DNA of 64,000 nt. Origin: Pseudonocardia alni. GTDB taxonomy: Bacteria; Actinomycetota; Actinomycetes; Mycobacteriales; Pseudonocardiaceae. Position numbers and translations under genes: made by a program. Shown here one piece after another: positions 6,759 to 16,826 of the stretch. The stretch is taken from positions 1,488,001 through 1,552,000 of the forward strand of contig NZ_PHUJ01000003.1 in NCBI RefSeq assembly GCF_002813375.1, given 5' to 3'. Under the pieces are notes generated by a model. The model was not told the origin of the DNA. It searched no databases and was given only the letters and a program-made list of their open reading frames with translations. The stretch's first letter is position 1. Every line of letters begins with the position of its first letter.

Positions 6759-9008
6759 TCAGGCGGCGCGGGCGGACCGGGTCTCCCGGACCAGGTCGCC
6801 CACGCTGTCGGCGGTCAGCTCGTCGAGGGTCACCAGCTCGCCGCCCGCGGCGGCGGCGAGCGGCGCGGCGAGCCCGAGGCGGACGTGGCCCGCCTCGCAG
6901 TCGACGACGACGGTGTGCACCCCGTCCGCGGCCAGCAGCCCGGCGGCGCGGCGGGAGTCGGCGACGGGGTCCCCGCCGTCGCGGGCGGCGACGGTGGCCC
7001 GCCCGTCGGTGAGCAGCACGACCAGCGGGCGGCGGCGCGGGTCGCGGCGGCGCTCGGCGTCGAGCACGGCGCGGGCCTTGAGCAGCCCACCGGCCAGCGG
7101 GGTCCGCCCGCCGGTGCGCAGCCGGGACAGGCGCTGCTGGGCGGTCGGCACCGACGACGTCGGCGGCAGCGCGAGCTCCGCCTCCCGGGCCCGGAAGGTG
7201 ACCAGCCCGACCTTGTCCCGGCGCTGGTAGGCGTCGCGGAGCAGGCCCAGCACGGCCCCCGAGACGGCGGTCATCCGCCTGCGCGCGGCCATCGAGCCGG
7301 ACGCGTCGACGACGAACAGCACCAGGTTCCCCTCGCGGCCCTCCCGCTCGGCGCGGCGCAGGTCGTCGCGGTGGACCAGCAGGCCCGGCCCGCGACGCCC
7401 GCGCCCGGCCTGGTGCGGCGCGGCGGCGAGCACGGTCGCGGGCAGGTGCAGGTCCGCGGCACGGGTGGCCCCGGCCCCGGACGGACGGACGACGCGACCG
7501 GCGTCGGTGCGGGCCCGCGATCGACGGCCCGGCGCGCCCGCGCCCAGCCCGGGGACGGTGAACTTACGGACCGTCGCCCGGTGCAGCCGCGCGGCGTCCC
7601 CGACGACGACGGCCCGGCCGTCCCCGCCGTCGCCGCCGGCCGGGGCCTCCGCGGTCTCCGGGGCCCGGTCGTCGCCGGGCGTCGCCGGGTCGGTGGCGTC
7701 GTCCCCGCCGTCCCCGCCGTCCCCGCCGTCTCCGCCGTCGGTGCTGTCCGAGCCGGGAGCCTCGGCGCCCTCACCGGCGCCGGTCCCGCCGTCGCCGCGC
7801 GGGTCGCCGCCGGCGGGGGGCGGGTCCCCGGTCCGGTCGGCGTCGTCGGGCTCCTCCCCGGCGTCGGGGCCGTCCGGACCGTCCTGCGGCTCGGCCGGGT
7901 CGTCGGGGCCGGGGCCGCCGGGGTCCGGGTCGTCGTCGGGGTCCGGGTCGTCCTCGGGGCCCAGGTGGTCCTCGGCGTCGGCGAGGGCGCGGTCCAGCTC
8001 GGCCGGGTCCAGGCCGGGCTCGTCGAACGGGTCGCGACGACGGCGGTGCGGCAGCGCGAGCCGGGCGGCGACGCGCACGTCGTCGGCGGTCACCGCGTCG
8101 CGGCCCTCCCAGGCGGCGTGCGCAGCCGCGGCCCGGGTGATGACCAGGTCGGCACGCATGCCGTCGACGTCGAACCGGGCGCACACGAACGCGATCCGCC
8201 GCAGCTCCCGGTCGCTCACCGCGACGGCGGAGACGTGGGCCTGCGCGGCGCGGAGCCGGGCCGCGGTGGCGGTCTCGTCCGGTGCGAAGCGGGCGACGAA
8301 CCCGGCCGGGTCGTCCTCGAACGCCATCCGCCGCCGCGTCACCTCGACCCGGGTGTCGACGTCGCGGCTGGCCCGCACCTCCACGGTCAGACCGAACCGG
8401 TCGAGCAGCTGCGGGCGCAGCTCGCCCTCCTCCGGGTTCATCGTGCCGACCAGCAGGAACCGGGCCGCGTGCGAGACGGAGACGCCGTCGCGCTCGACGT
8501 GTGCGCGGCCCATCGCGGCGGCGTCGAGCAGCAGGTCGACGAGGTGGTCGTGCAGGAGGTTGACCTCGTCGACGTAGAGCACCCCGCGGTGGGCGTCGGC
8601 GAGCAGGCCGGGCTGATAGGCGCGGCGGCCCTCGGACAGCGCCTTCTCCAGGTCGAGCGAGCCGACCAGGCGGTCCTCGGTCGCGCCGACGGGCAGCTCG
8701 ACCAGCCGGGCCGGGCGAGGACCGCCCGCGGCGCCCGCCGGGTGCGGGCCGTCCGGGCAGGACGGGTCCGGCGCGGCGGGGTCGCAGCCGAACCGGCAGG
8801 CCTCGACGACCGCGTGCGAGGGCAGCAGCGCGGCCAGCGCGCGCACCGCCGTGGACTTCGCGGTGCCCTTCTCCCCGCGCACCAGGACACCACCGACACC
8901 CGGGTGCACGGCGTTGAGCAGCAGCGCCAGCCGCAGGTCGTCGTGGCCGACGACGGCGGAGAACGGGAAGCGGGGAGGTCCGGCGGCGGGGGCGGTGCTC
9001 GTGCTCAC
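6759..9008 (-). CDS. Mg/Co-chelatase I-D fusion (BchI/BchD type), probable cobaltochelatase subunit
   Basis: At 749 aa, this joins an AAA+ ATPase (ChlI/CobS type) to a von Willebrand A domain (ChlD/CobT type). The ATPase has Walker [10 protein letters not shown] (about 45-53) and Walker [16 protein letters not shown]. The vWA domain has the MIDAS motif DASGSM near residue 567 and LLTDGRAT. Between them, residues about 340-460 form an acidic Pro/Gly/Asp linker ending in a [12 protein letters not shown] run. In actinobacteria such fusions work with the large CobN subunit, which is not in this window, to insert cobalt. The GTG start overlaps the cobQ stop (GTGA). A role in B12 rather than chlorophyll synthesis is inferred from the operon. 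Confidence 0.93.
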   Translation of the reverse strand: MSTSTAPAAGPPRFPFSAVVGHDDLRLALLLNAVHPGVGGVLVRGEKGTAKSTAVRALAALLPSHAVVEACRFGCDPAAPDPSCPDGPHPAGAAGGPRPARLVELPVGATEDRLVGSLDLEKALSEGRRAYQPGLLADAHRGVLYVDEVNLLHDHLVDLLLDAAAMGRAHVERDGVSVSHAARFLLVGTMNPEEGELRPQLLDRFGLTVEVRASRDVDTRVEVTRRRMAFEDDPAGFVARFAPDETATAARLRAAQAHVSAVAVSDRELRRIAFVCARFDVDGMRADLVITRAAAAHAAWEGRDAVTADDVRVAARLALPHRRRRDPFDEPGLDPAELDRALADAEDHLGPEDDPDPDDDPDPGGPGPDDPAEPQDGPDGPDAGEEPDDADRTGDPPPAGGDPRGDGGTGAGEGAEAPGSDSTDGGDGGDGGDGGDDATDPATPGDDRAPETAEAPAGGDGGDGRAVVVGDAARLHRATVRKFTVPGLGAGAPGRRSRARTDAGRVVRPSGAGATRAADLHLPATVLAAAPHQAGRGRRGPGLLVHRDDLRRAEREGREGNLVLFVVDASGSMAARRRMTAVSGAVLGLLRDAYQRRDKVGLVTFRAREAELALPPTSSVPTAQQRLSRLRTGGRTPLAGGLLKARAVLDAERRRDPRRRPLVVLLTDGRATVAARDGGDPVADSRRAAGLLAADGVHTVVVDCEAGHVRLGLAAPLAAAAGGELVTLDELTADSVGDLVRETRSARAA

Positions 9009-10537
9009 GCGGGTGAGGCTGCCAGACCGGAGGTCAGCACCGGGAGGTCCGGCGGCGCACCGTGTCCGATCACATGTTCAAGTGACGACGTGTCGAGGTG
9101 GTGTTCGACCAGGTCGGCCAGCAGATCCACCTGCCGGGTGCGCTCGGCCGCGAACGACGTGTCGTGTGCCACCACGAACCCGGTCCGTCCCGCCTCGTCG
9201 GCGAGGCGGGTGAGCAGCAGCCGCCGGAAGCCGTCGTTCTCGGCGAGGCCGTGCCAGTGCGTGCCCAGGACGTTGCCGCGGTCGCTGCCCTCGTCGCCGA
9301 TCAGGCCGGGGTCGCCGGAGCGCACGACGCGGCCGTGGTGGATCTCGTAGCCGGTGACGGTCTCGCCCCACGCCGTCGCGGTGGGGGTGGCGAGGTGCTT
9401 GACGGGGTCGAACGCGATCTCCAGGTCCAGCAGCCCCAGCCCGGCGACGGTCGTGCCGGGAGCGGCCTCGGCGCCGTCCGGGTCGGAGACCGTGTGCCCG
9501 AGCATCTGGTACCCGCCGCAGATCCCCAGCACCGGGCGCCCGGCCGCGGCGTGCGCGCGCACGGCGTCGGCCATCCCGGACGCCCGCAGCCAGGCCAGGT
9601 CCGACACGGTCGCCTTGGTCCCGGGCAGCACGACGACGTCGGTGTCGGCGATCCGCGACGGCTCGGTCACGTAGCGCACGGCGACGCCCGGTTCGCAGGC
9701 CAGCGCCTCGGCGTCGGTGGCGTTGGAGATCCGCGGGAACCGGACGACGGCGACCCGCAGCCACTGCCCGCCGCGCGGCGGGGCCGGGCGTCCGAGCACC
9801 CCGTCGGCGACGGCCGAGAGCGAGTCCTCGGCGTCGAGCCAGAGGCCCTCGGCGAAGGGCAGCACGCCCAGCGTCGGCCGCCCGGTGAGCTCGCGCAGCC
9901 GGTCGAGGCCGGGTTCGAGCAGGCGGGGGTCCCCGCGGAACTTGTTGATGACGAAACCGGCGATCAGCGCCTGGTCGGCCGGGTCGAGCACGGCGAGGGT
10001 GCCGAACAGGTGCGCGAGCACCCCGCCGCGGTCGATGTCGCCGACGACCAGCACCGGCAGGTCGTTGCGCCGGGCGAAGCCCATGTTGGCGAGGTCGGTG
10101 GCCCGCAGGTTGATCTCCGCGGGCGAGCCCGCTCCTTCGCAGACCACGACGTCGTGGCGGGCGCGCAGCCGGGCCAGGGAGTCGGCGACGACGTCGGACA
10201 GCGCCGCGGTGCGGTGCCGGTAGGACAGCGCCGACACCTGGCCGTCGGCGCGGCCGCGCACGACGACCTGCGAGGTCCGGTCCCCGCCGGGCTTGAGCAG
10301 CACCGGGTTCAGGTCGACCGAGGGGGCGATGCCGCTGGCGAAGGCCTGCATCGCCTGCGCGCGGCCGATCTCGCCGCCGTCCGGGGTGACGACCGAGTTG
10401 TTGCTCATGTTCTGCGCCTTGAACGGCGCCACCGAGACGCCGCGCCGGTGCAGCCACCGGCAGATACCGGCGACGACGGCGCTCTTGCCCGCGTCCGACG
10501 TCGTCCCCGCCACGAGGACCGCTCCCTGAACCACCAC
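9005..10537 (-). CDS. cobQ: Cobyric acid synthase
   Basis: This 510-aa ATP- and glutamine-dependent enzyme amidates side chains b, d, e and g of adenosyl-cobyrinate a,c-diamide. The P-loop is GTTSDAGKS (residues about 11-19), followed by [13 protein letters not shown], a CobQ signature. The C-terminal amidotransferase has [10 protein letters not shown] with the nucleophile near residue 339 and ENDGFRR further on. It is the first gene of the operon. Only 55 bp separate its GTG start from the divergent SURF1 gene, so the operon promoter must lie there. I see no second riboswitch in that gap. Confidence 0.96.
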   Translation of the reverse strand: MVVQGAVLVAGTTSDAGKSAVVAGICRWLHRRGVSVAPFKAQNMSNNSVVTPDGGEIGRAQAMQAFASGIAPSVDLNPVLLKPGGDRTSQVVVRGRADGQVSALSYRHRTAALSDVVADSLARLRARHDVVVCEGAGSPAEINLRATDLANMGFARRNDLPVLVVGDIDRGGVLAHLFGTLAVLDPADQALIAGFVINKFRGDPRLLEPGLDRLRELTGRPTLGVLPFAEGLWLDAEDSLSAVADGVLGRPAPPRGGQWLRVAVVRFPRISNATDAEALACEPGVAVRYVTEPSRIADTDVVVLPGTKATVSDLAWLRASGMADAVRAHAAAGRPVLGICGGYQMLGHTVSDPDGAEAAPGTTVAGLGLLDLEIAFDPVKHLATPTATAWGETVTGYEIHHGRVVRSGDPGLIGDEGSDRGNVLGTHWHGLAENDGFRRLLLTRLADEAGRTGFVVAHDTSFAAERTRQVDLLADLVEHHLDTSSLEHVIGHGAPPDLPVLTSGLAASPA

Positions 10538-10592
10538 GGCGGGCAGTATCGCCCCGGCGGGACCGTCCGCGGGCGCGGCTACCCTGGGCCGC

Positions 10593-11474
10593 GTGCGTTT
10601 CCTGCTGCGTCCCGGGTGGATCGCGTTCGTCGTCGCGGTGCTGGCCTTCGCCGTCGCCTGCTACACGCTGCTCGCGCCGTGGCAGTTCGACCGGGAGTCC
10701 GAGCGCTCCGCGCAGAGCCGGGCCATCGCCACCGCCGACGCGACCCCCGCCGTCGGGTTCGACACGCTCGTCCCGCCGGGCACGGCGATCGGCGCGGACG
10801 ACCAGTGGCGCCGGGTCACCCTGGCCGGCACCTTCGACCGTGCCGCGGAGACCCTGGTCCGCCTGCGGGTCGTCGACGGCGCACCCGCCTTCGAGGTGCT
10901 GACGCCGCTGCGGCTCACCGACGGCCGGACCGTCGTGGTGAACCGGGGGTCGGTCCCGGCCGCGGACCGGGGCGCCGTGCCCGACTACGCCGCCGCGCCC
11001 GCCGGCCCGGTGACGGTCGAGGGCAGGCTGCGCCTGGACGAGACCGACCCGCAGGGCCGCCCGCCGCTGGTCGAGAACGGCACCCGCCAGGTCTACGTGT
11101 CGGACTCCCGCTCGGTCGCCGCCGCCACCGGCCTGACGCCGGTCGAGGGCGTCGTCGTGCTGGAGGCCGGCCAGCCCGGCGTGCTGAACCCGATCCCGGT
11201 CGAGCCGGTCGGGGGCGGAGCGCCGTTCAGCAACTTCTCCTACGCCCTGCAGTGGCTGACCTTCGGCGCCGTCGCCCTGGTCGCGCTGGTGCTGTTCATC
11301 CGGCTGGAACTGTTGCAGCGCAGCGGGAAGCGCGAGAAGGCGGGCAGCCTGCGGGACCAGCTCTCCGGCCGCGACGGCTTCGGCGACGAGCCCGTCCCCG
11401 CCGACCGTGCCGACGACAGCGCCCCCGGCACCACCCGCGACGCCGCCGCCGGGTCCGGTCCGGGCTCGGGCTGA
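10593..11474 (+). CDS. SURF1-family cytochrome oxidase assembly protein
   Basis: A 293-aa membrane protein with one N-terminal segment (residues about 8-27) and one near residues 228-246. Between them is an extracytoplasmic domain with [20 protein letters not shown] and VTVEGRLR, matching the actinobacterial SURF1/Shy1 family. The family helps insert heme into or stabilise cytochrome aa3 oxidase. The tail is a charged, low-complexity cytoplasmic extension. The GTG start is opposite the cobQ start, 55 bp away. Confidence 0.87.
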   Translation: MRFLLRPGWIAFVVAVLAFAVACYTLLAPWQFDRESERSAQSRAIATADATPAVGFDTLVPPGTAIGADDQWRRVTLAGTFDRAAETLVRLRVVDGAPAFEVLTPLRLTDGRTVVVNRGSVPAADRGAVPDYAAAPAGPVTVEGRLRLDETDPQGRPPLVENGTRQVYVSDSRSVAAATGLTPVEGVVVLEAGQPGVLNPIPVEPVGGGAPFSNFSYALQWLTFGAVALVALVLFIRLELLQRSGKREKAGSLRDQLSGRDGFGDEPVPADRADDSAPGTTRDAAAGSGPGSG

Positions 11475-11602
11475 TCCCGCACCGCCACACCCGTCGCGGG
11501 CCGCCGCCCTGCGCGGTCCCGAGGTGCCACGTGAGTGCGCCGCGCCGGGCTCCGGGGCGCGGTTGCGCAGGGCTCCGGATGCCGCGACCCTTCGCCCCGG
11601 CC

Positions 11603-11629
11603 GAGTTCGCTCACCCGGTCAGCGGATTC
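11603..11629. repeat. 27-bp palindromic repeat, copy 1
   Basis: The site reads GAGTTCGCTCACC, then CGGTCAGCGGATTC. It is an imperfect palindrome closely related to the copy at 11708-11734. Confidence 0.65.
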
Positions 11630-11707
11630 ACCCGGCCGACATGGTGGCCCGCCGGCCGTTCCCCGCCGGCCGTGCGCCGGGCCGCCCCCTCCGGGACGGC
11701 TCTCTCC

Positions 11708-11734
11708 GAACTCGCTTACCTGGTAAGCGAATTC
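11708..11734. repeat. 27-bp palindromic repeat, copy 2
   Basis: The core TCGCTTACC-T-GGTAAGCGA is a perfect 9-bp inverted repeat inside GAACT...ATTC flanks shared with copy 1. The start-to-start distance is 105 bp, close to ten helical turns. Confidence 0.7.
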
Positions 11735-11901
11735 CCACGACATCCACCCTCGCCGACCGGGTAGGCGTGGAGATCGGCCGGACCCACCGGGACCCGGGCG
11801 GCGGGCCGCCGGGGCCACCCGAACAGACCCGCTGTCGCCGGAGACAGTTCACGCGGTGAACGGACTCCGGGCGCCACAGCACCGCGGCCGGGGCGACCGG
11901 C

Positions 11902-12864
11902 TCAGCCGCGCCGCCGCCCCAGCACCGCCGCCGTCGCGACGGCGAGCAGCCCGGCCGCCCCTGCCACCAGCCGGGACAGCCGCGCGACGCGGTGCAGGTC
12001 CGCCACCCGGGGCGGGTGCCCGTCGCCGAGCGACGGGCGGTCCTCGGTTCCGTGGGCGTAGACCGTCGGCCCGCCCAGACGCAGCCCGAGCGCGCCGGCG
12101 GCGCTCGCCTCGACCGGGCCGGCGTTCGGGCTGGGGTGCCCGGCGGCGTCGCGGCGCCAGGCCCGCAGCGCGGACGCCGGCGAGCCGCCCACCAGCGACG
12201 CGACGGCCACCGTGACCACCGCGGTGACCCGGGCCGGGGCCAGGTTGACCACGTCGTCGAGACGGGCCGAGGCCCACCCGAAGCGGGCGTGCCGGGCGGA
12301 GCGGTAGCCGACCATCGCGTCGAGGGTGTTCACCGCTCGGTAGCCCAGCAGCCCCGGGATGCCGGCGACCGCGCCCCACACCAGCGGCCCGACGACGGCG
12401 TCGGAGGTGTTCTCGGCCAGCGACTCGGTCCCGGCGCGGGCCATGCCGTCGGCGTCGAGCAGCTCCGGGTCGCGCGCGCACAGGTGCGGGATCCGGGCGC
12501 GGGCGGCGGCCAGGTCACCGGAGTCGAGCGAGGCGGCCAGCGCGGCACCCTCCCCCACCAGCGAGGTCCCGCCGAGCACGGCCCAGGTGGCGACGGCGGT
12601 CAGCCCGGCCCGCACGACGGGCTCGGCCCGGGCCCCCGCACGCGTCGCGGCCGCCTCGGCGACCACCCCCGCCGCGACCACCGACCCGACCAGGATCGCG
12701 GTGTAGGCCACCCCGGGTGCGACGGCGTCGCGGTGCATCCGGCCCTCCAGCCGGGCGGCGAGCGTGCCGAAGCCGGCGACCGGGTGACCCCGGCGCGGGT
12801 CGCCGAGCAGTGCGTCGGCGACGATCCCGGCGGCCAGTCCGGCCGCGCGGCCACGTGTTCCCAT
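11902..12864 (-). CDS. cobD: Adenosylcobinamide-phosphate synthase (CobD/CbiB)
   Basis: This 320-aa polytopic membrane protein attaches (R)-1-amino-2-propanol or its phosphate to adenosylcobyric acid. Recognisable segments are DALLGDPRRGHPVAGFG near the N-terminus, GTESLAENTSDAVVGPL in the middle, NTLDAMVGYRS, and RDAAGHPSPNAGPVEA near the C-terminus. It stands alone on the minus strand, 1.4 kb from the main cob operon. It converges with SURF1 and is divergent from the flavin reductase. Confidence 0.95.
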   Translation of the reverse strand: MGTRGRAAGLAAGIVADALLGDPRRGHPVAGFGTLAARLEGRMHRDAVAPGVAYTAILVGSVVAAGVVAEAAATRAGARAEPVVRAGLTAVATWAVLGGTSLVGEGAALAASLDSGDLAAARARIPHLCARDPELLDADGMARAGTESLAENTSDAVVGPLVWGAVAGIPGLLGYRAVNTLDAMVGYRSARHARFGWASARLDDVVNLAPARVTAVVTVAVASLVGGSPASALRAWRRDAAGHPSPNAGPVEASAAGALGLRLGGPTVYAHGTEDRPSLGDGHPPRVADLHRVARLSRLVAGAAGLLAVATAAVLGRRRG

Positions 12865-12923
12865 GCGCCGAACCTAGAGCGGCGCGCGCGCAGGGTGCGG
12901 GCAGGCCGGGCAGGATCATGGGC

Positions 12924-13556
12924 ATGCGCACGGACCTCAAGCCGGACGAGATGGGCAGCGGCCCGTTCTACAAGCTCCTGACCAGCGTCGTCGTCCCCCG
13001 ACCCATCGCCTGGGTCTCCACCCGCTCGGCCGACGGCGTCGACAACCTCGCCCCGCACTCGTTCTTCACGGTGTCCTGCGTGGACCCGCCCATGATCCAG
13101 TTCACGTCGGTCGGGAAGAAGGACTCGCTGCGCAACGTGTCGCAGACCCGCGAGTTCGTCGTCTGCCTGGCGAACGAGCCGATGTTCGAGCGGATCAACG
13201 CGACCGGCACCGACTTCCCCGCCGAGATCAGCGAGTTCTCCTCGGTCGGGCTGACCGCCGAGGCGTCCTCGGTCGTGGCGCCGCCGCGGGTCGCCGAGTC
13301 ACCGGTGGCGCTGGAGTGCGTGCTGCACGCGAACATCGAGCTCGGCAACTCGACCGTCGTCATCGGCCGGGTCGTGCACGCCGCGATCGAGGAGAGCGTG
13401 TTCGTCACCGACGAGCGCGGCAACTCCCTGCCCGACGTCCGCCGGCTCGCCCCGCTGGCCCGCCTGGGCCGCAACGAGTGGTCCCGGCTGGGTGAGATCC
13501 TGGAGATCACCCGCATCCCCTACCAGCAGTGGCCGGGTCACTTCGGCGAGCAGTGA
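12924..13556 (+). CDS. Flavin reductase-like FMN-binding protein
   Basis: A 210-aa protein of the FMN split-barrel flavin-reductase family. VVVPRPIAWVST, LAPHSFFTVSCVDPPMIQF and the SPVALECVLH core are typical of the group near residues 15-150. These proteins bind FMN and either reduce free flavin or act as NAD(P)H oxidoreductases. I prefer ATG 12924, which lies 8 nt after an AGGA; ATG 12918 is the alternative. No partner monooxygenase is adjacent. A flavin monooxygenase lies far downstream at 53272-54639, so any link is speculative. Confidence 0.86.
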   Translation: MRTDLKPDEMGSGPFYKLLTSVVVPRPIAWVSTRSADGVDNLAPHSFFTVSCVDPPMIQFTSVGKKDSLRNVSQTREFVVCLANEPMFERINATGTDFPAEISEFSSVGLTAEASSVVAPPRVAESPVALECVLHANIELGNSTVVIGRVVHAAIEESVFVTDERGNSLPDVRRLAPLARLGRNEWSRLGEILEITRIPYQQWPGHFGEQ

Positions 13557-13569
13557 CCCGGCCCGCCGG

Positions 13570-15267
13570 TCAGAGGGTGTACTCGGTGGGCGGCGTGGCG
13601 GCGGGGTCGGCGTGGATCTCGCCCTCCCGGCCGCGCAGCTCCACCCGGCGGATCTTCCCGGAGATCGTCTTCGGGAGCTCGAAGAACTCGAGGCGGCGGA
13701 TCCGCTTGTAGGGGGCGAGGTTGTCGTAGGCGAACTGCAGGATCGCCGTCGCCGTCTCCTCGGTCGGCTCGTGACCCGTGGCGAGCACCACGTAGGCCTT
13801 CGGCACGGCGAGGCGGACCGGGTCCGGGGACGGCACGACCGCGGCCTCGGCGACCGCCGGGTGCTCGATCAGCACGCTCTCCAGCTCGAACGGGCTGATC
13901 CGGTAGTCGCTGGCCTTGAACACGTCGTCGGCCCGGCCGACGTAGGTGATGTAGCCCGACTCGTCGCGGGAGCCGACGTCGCCGGTGTGGTAGTACCCGC
14001 CGGCCATGGCCTCGGCGTTGCGCTCCGGGTCGTCGGCGTAGCCCACCATCAGCCCGGTCGGGCGGTGGTCGAGGTCCAGGCAGATCTCGCCCTCGTCGGC
14101 GACCTTCCCGGTGGTCGGGTCGACCAGCGCGACGACGAACCCGGGGATCGGCCTGCCCATCGAGCCCGGCTTGACCGGCTGCCCGGGCGGGTTGCCGATC
14201 TGCACCGAGGACTCGGTCTGGCCGAACCCGTCGCGGATGCGTAGGCCCCACGCCTTCTCGACCTGCTCGATGACCTCGGGGTTGAGCGGTTCCCCCGCCC
14301 CGACGACCTTGGACGGCGGCGTCGCCAGCCCGGACAGGTCGGCCTGGATGAGCATCCGCCACACCGTCGGCGGGGCGCAGAAGCTGGTCACCCCGCAGGA
14401 GTCCAGGACCGACAGGACGGACTCGGCGTCGAACCGGGCGTAGTTCATGACGAGCACGGTCGCCTCGGCGATCCACGGCGCGAACACGTTGGACCAGGCG
14501 TGCTTGGCCCAGCCGGGCGAGGAGATGTTGAGGTGCACGTCGCCGGGCTCGAGGCCGATCCAGTACATCGTCGACAGGTGCCCGACCGGGTAGGACGTGT
14601 GGGTGTGCTCCACCAGCTTCGGCTTGGCGGTGGTGCCGGAGGTGAAGTACAGCAGCAGCGTGTCCGACGCCTTCGTGGCGCCGTCCGGGGTGAACTCGGC
14701 GGCGGCCGAGTAGGCCTCGCCGGTGTAGTCGCGCCAGCCCGCCACGGCGCCGCGGACGGCGATACGGGTGTAGTCGCCGTCGACGTCGTCGAACTTGCCG
14801 GCGTCCTCCGCCCCGACGACGACGTGCGCGGCCCGCCCGCGGTCCACCCGGTCCTGCAGGTCGGCCGGGGTGAGCAGGGTGGTCGCGGGGATGACGACGG
14901 CGCCCAGCTTCATCGCCGCCAGCAGCGTCTCCCACAGCTCCAGCTGGTTGCCGAGCATGAGGATGATCCGGTCACCCCGGGCGACGCCCTGCTCCCGCAG
15001 CCAGTTCGCGACCCGGTTGGACCGCTCGGACAGCTCCGCCCACGTCCAGTGCGCCTGCGAACCGTCCTGTTCGACGATCCACAGCGCCTTCCGCGCGCCC
15101 CGCTCGGGGTCGGCCGCGACGACGTCGAAGTGGTCGAGCGCGAAGTTGAACTCCTCGAGCTCCGGCCAGCGGAAGTCGCGGTAGGCCGTGTCGTAGTCCT
15201 CGCGGTGGGTGAGCAGGAAGTCGCGGGCGGCGAGGAACTTCTCCGTCGCCGGGCTGCCGGTCGCCAT
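13570..15267 (-). CDS. AMP-forming acyl-CoA synthetase, medium-chain (ACSM-like)
   Basis: This 565-aa ANL-superfamily ligase activates a carboxylate with ATP and CoA. Motifs in order are LYFTSGTTAKPKLVEHTH (P-loop), GFGQTESS, YYHTGDVGSRDESGYI, VGRADDVFKASDYRISPFE, and the C-terminal PKTISGKIRR with the catalytic lysine. The N-terminus and the YRISPFELES signature resemble medium-chain/acetyl-CoA synthetase-like enzymes. ATG 15267 follows GAGG by 8 nt, so I use it rather than a GTG three codons upstream. It ends 13 bp from the flavin reductase stop, and the short hairpin in between may terminate both. Confidence 0.91.
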   Translation of the reverse strand: MATGSPATEKFLAARDFLLTHREDYDTAYRDFRWPELEEFNFALDHFDVVAADPERGARKALWIVEQDGSQAHWTWAELSERSNRVANWLREQGVARGDRIILMLGNQLELWETLLAAMKLGAVVIPATTLLTPADLQDRVDRGRAAHVVVGAEDAGKFDDVDGDYTRIAVRGAVAGWRDYTGEAYSAAAEFTPDGATKASDTLLLYFTSGTTAKPKLVEHTHTSYPVGHLSTMYWIGLEPGDVHLNISSPGWAKHAWSNVFAPWIAEATVLVMNYARFDAESVLSVLDSCGVTSFCAPPTVWRMLIQADLSGLATPPSKVVGAGEPLNPEVIEQVEKAWGLRIRDGFGQTESSVQIGNPPGQPVKPGSMGRPIPGFVVALVDPTTGKVADEGEICLDLDHRPTGLMVGYADDPERNAEAMAGGYYHTGDVGSRDESGYITYVGRADDVFKASDYRISPFELESVLIEHPAVAEAAVVPSPDPVRLAVPKAYVVLATGHEPTEETATAILQFAYDNLAPYKRIRRLEFFELPKTISGKIRRVELRGREGEIHADPAATPPTEYTL

Positions 15268-15484
15268 GGGGTGCACCTCGGTGGGCTCGTGCGGGGGGCC
15301 CGTGCCCCGGGCCCGTCGTGCGGGGCCGCCCGTGCGGCCGTACCGCGACCCTAGTCACTCCACCGGCGCCCCGGCAGTGCGCGACGGCCGCTGCCGGTCG
15401 GGCACCGACCGTGCGGCGCCGATCACGCGATGGTGGCGGCGAGGTCGGCCCGCCCGGGCGGGCCGGTGATCGTAAGGTGCCCGC

Positions 15485-16141
15485 GTGACCGCGCCGAACC
15501 TGCCGAAGGTGCCGACCCCCGACGTGTCGGTGTCCCGCCTGCGGGTGGGCCGGTACGGGCCGCGGCTGCTGCTGCGCGGCGTGCTCGTGGGGCTGGCGCT
15601 GCTGATCCTCGTGCTGCTGCTGGCCGGCTGCGGCAACGGCGAGCTGCCCGCGGCGTGGCGCACCCCGTCGCCGGTCCCGACGACGTCGCCGACCGCCACC
15701 CCGACACCGACCCCGACGCCCACGCCGACGACGCCCCCCATGCCGAGCCGCACCGCCGACCCGTCCCGCACGACCGCCGCGCCCGCACCCGGGCGCGGCG
15801 GCACCGACGGCGGCGGCACCGGGCCGGGCCGCACCGGCGCCCCGGGGGCCGCCGCGGCGGCGTCGCCGATGTGGCCCGCGGGCGACGCGGCGACCGCGAA
15901 GCGGATGCAGCAGCAGGCCGACGCCGGCGGCGACCCGTGGCTGCTCGACCCGGAGGAGGTCACGATCTCCTACGTCGGCAGTGAGCTCGGCTACCGGAAC
16001 CCGACCGTCACCCGCCTCGGCAACGGCGTGTACGCCGCCACCGACGGCCGGTCGGCGCAGCGCTCGACGATCCGGCTCACCCAGCCGGTCCGCTCCGGCA
16101 CCGGCGGGATCTGGGTGGTCGACCGCGTCGACCGCGGCTGA
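15485..16141 (+). CDS. Putative lipoprotein / membrane-anchored protein with Pro-Thr linker
   Basis: I do not recognise a family. The 218-aa protein has a positively charged N-terminus, a hydrophobic segment at about residues 29-47 ending LLLAGC (lipobox-like), then a repetitive Thr/Pro linker (TPTPTPTPTPTTPP). A conserved-looking C-terminal domain of about 80 residues follows, including EVTISYVGSELGYRNPTVTR. It is likely exported and held at the membrane, either by a lipid on Cys48 or by the transmembrane helix. The GTG start is within 220 bp of the divergent acyl-CoA synthetase. Confidence 0.75.
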   Translation: MTAPNLPKVPTPDVSVSRLRVGRYGPRLLLRGVLVGLALLILVLLLAGCGNGELPAAWRTPSPVPTTSPTATPTPTPTPTPTTPPMPSRTADPSRTTAAPAPGRGGTDGGGTGPGRTGAPGAAAAASPMWPAGDAATAKRMQQQADAGGDPWLLDPEEVTISYVGSELGYRNPTVTRLGNGVYAATDGRSAQRSTIRLTQPVRSGTGGIWVVDRVDRG

Positions 16142-16219
16142 CGGGACGGTCGGCCGCACGCACCCTGCGTCACCAGGTCTCGTACCGGACGGCGTCCCTC
16201 GCCGGAACCCGGCCTCGCG

Positions 16220-16248
16220 TTACACCCTTTGCGCGCCTTGGGTACCGT
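16220..16248 (+). promoter_or_regulatory. Candidate promoter for the SsgA-like gene
   Basis: TTACAC (16220-16225), a 17-bp spacer and TACCGT (16243-16248) fit a housekeeping actinobacterial promoter (-35/-10). They would start transcription about 125 nt upstream of the coding region. Confidence 0.5.
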
Positions 16249-16381
16249 GAGGTGAATGACAGTTGGCGCGAACGGGTGAAACCCGGCGCCGGGTGCAGCG
16301 TCCGGGCCCGTTCCGACGATGTTCCGTGTGAGGCCGTCGCGGTACCGCGGCGGTCGGGGGGTCCAGGAGAGGCGGAGCACG

Positions 16382-16807
16382 ATGGCCAGCGAGTCGGTCC
16401 AGCAGGACGTCTTCACCGTGTTGCACGGGCAGGCGTCGCCGATCGTGAGCCGCTGGGCGTACCGCGCCTCGGACCCGTTCGCGATCTCGTTCTCGGTGCG
16501 CCGGTCGTCCGACCGCTGGATCGAGTGGCTCGTGGCCCGCGACCTGGTGATCGAGGGCCTGACCACGCCCACCGGCATCGGTGACATCCGGATGGCGCCG
16601 CGGCGCATCGACGGCTATGACGTCGTCGAGCTCGAGATCCGCTCCGACGGCGGGTCCGCCGTCCTGGAGGTCGACCGCGACCTGCTGGCCCAGTTCGTCG
16701 ACTCGACGTTGGAGATCGTCGACCTCGGCGAGGAGCACGACCACCTCGACCTCGACGGCGCCATCGCCCGGCTGACCGGCAGCGCGGCGGGCCCCACCAC
16801 CCCCTGA
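16382..16807 (+). CDS. SsgA-like sporulation/cell-division regulator
   Basis: A 141-aa member of the SsgA-like protein (SALP) family. The family block SDPFAISFSVRRSSDRWIEW, VARDLVIEGLTTPTGIGDIR and the C-terminal EEHDHLDLDGAIARL are all there. SALPs occur only in actinomycetes and steer septum placement and peptidoglycan remodelling during sporulation or division; SsgB recruits FtsZ. Which paralogue this is cannot be told from sequence alone. ATG 16382 follows a GGAG-rich stretch. A strong bidirectional terminator lies just after the stop. Confidence 0.88.
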   Translation: MASESVQQDVFTVLHGQASPIVSRWAYRASDPFAISFSVRRSSDRWIEWLVARDLVIEGLTTPTGIGDIRMAPRRIDGYDVVELEIRSDGGSAVLEVDRDLLAQFVDSTLEIVDLGEEHDHLDLDGAIARLTGSAAGPTTP

Positions 16808-16826
16808 GCGCACGCTCCCACCCGCG

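Larger units (their letters stand above)
11475..11901. other. Gene-free gap with three palindromes
   Basis: No convincing coding region lies here. It separates SURF1 from cobD, whose stops converge on the gap, so it need not hold promoters for either. It contains two related 27-bp imperfect palindromes and a third palindrome, GTTCACGCGGTGAAC, at 11847-11861. Confidence 0.7.

Noticed and set aside
16257-16280. Seven-codon frame upstream of the SsgA-like gene
   Set aside because: Very short, poorly spaced ribosome-binding site; too weak to call a leader peptide.
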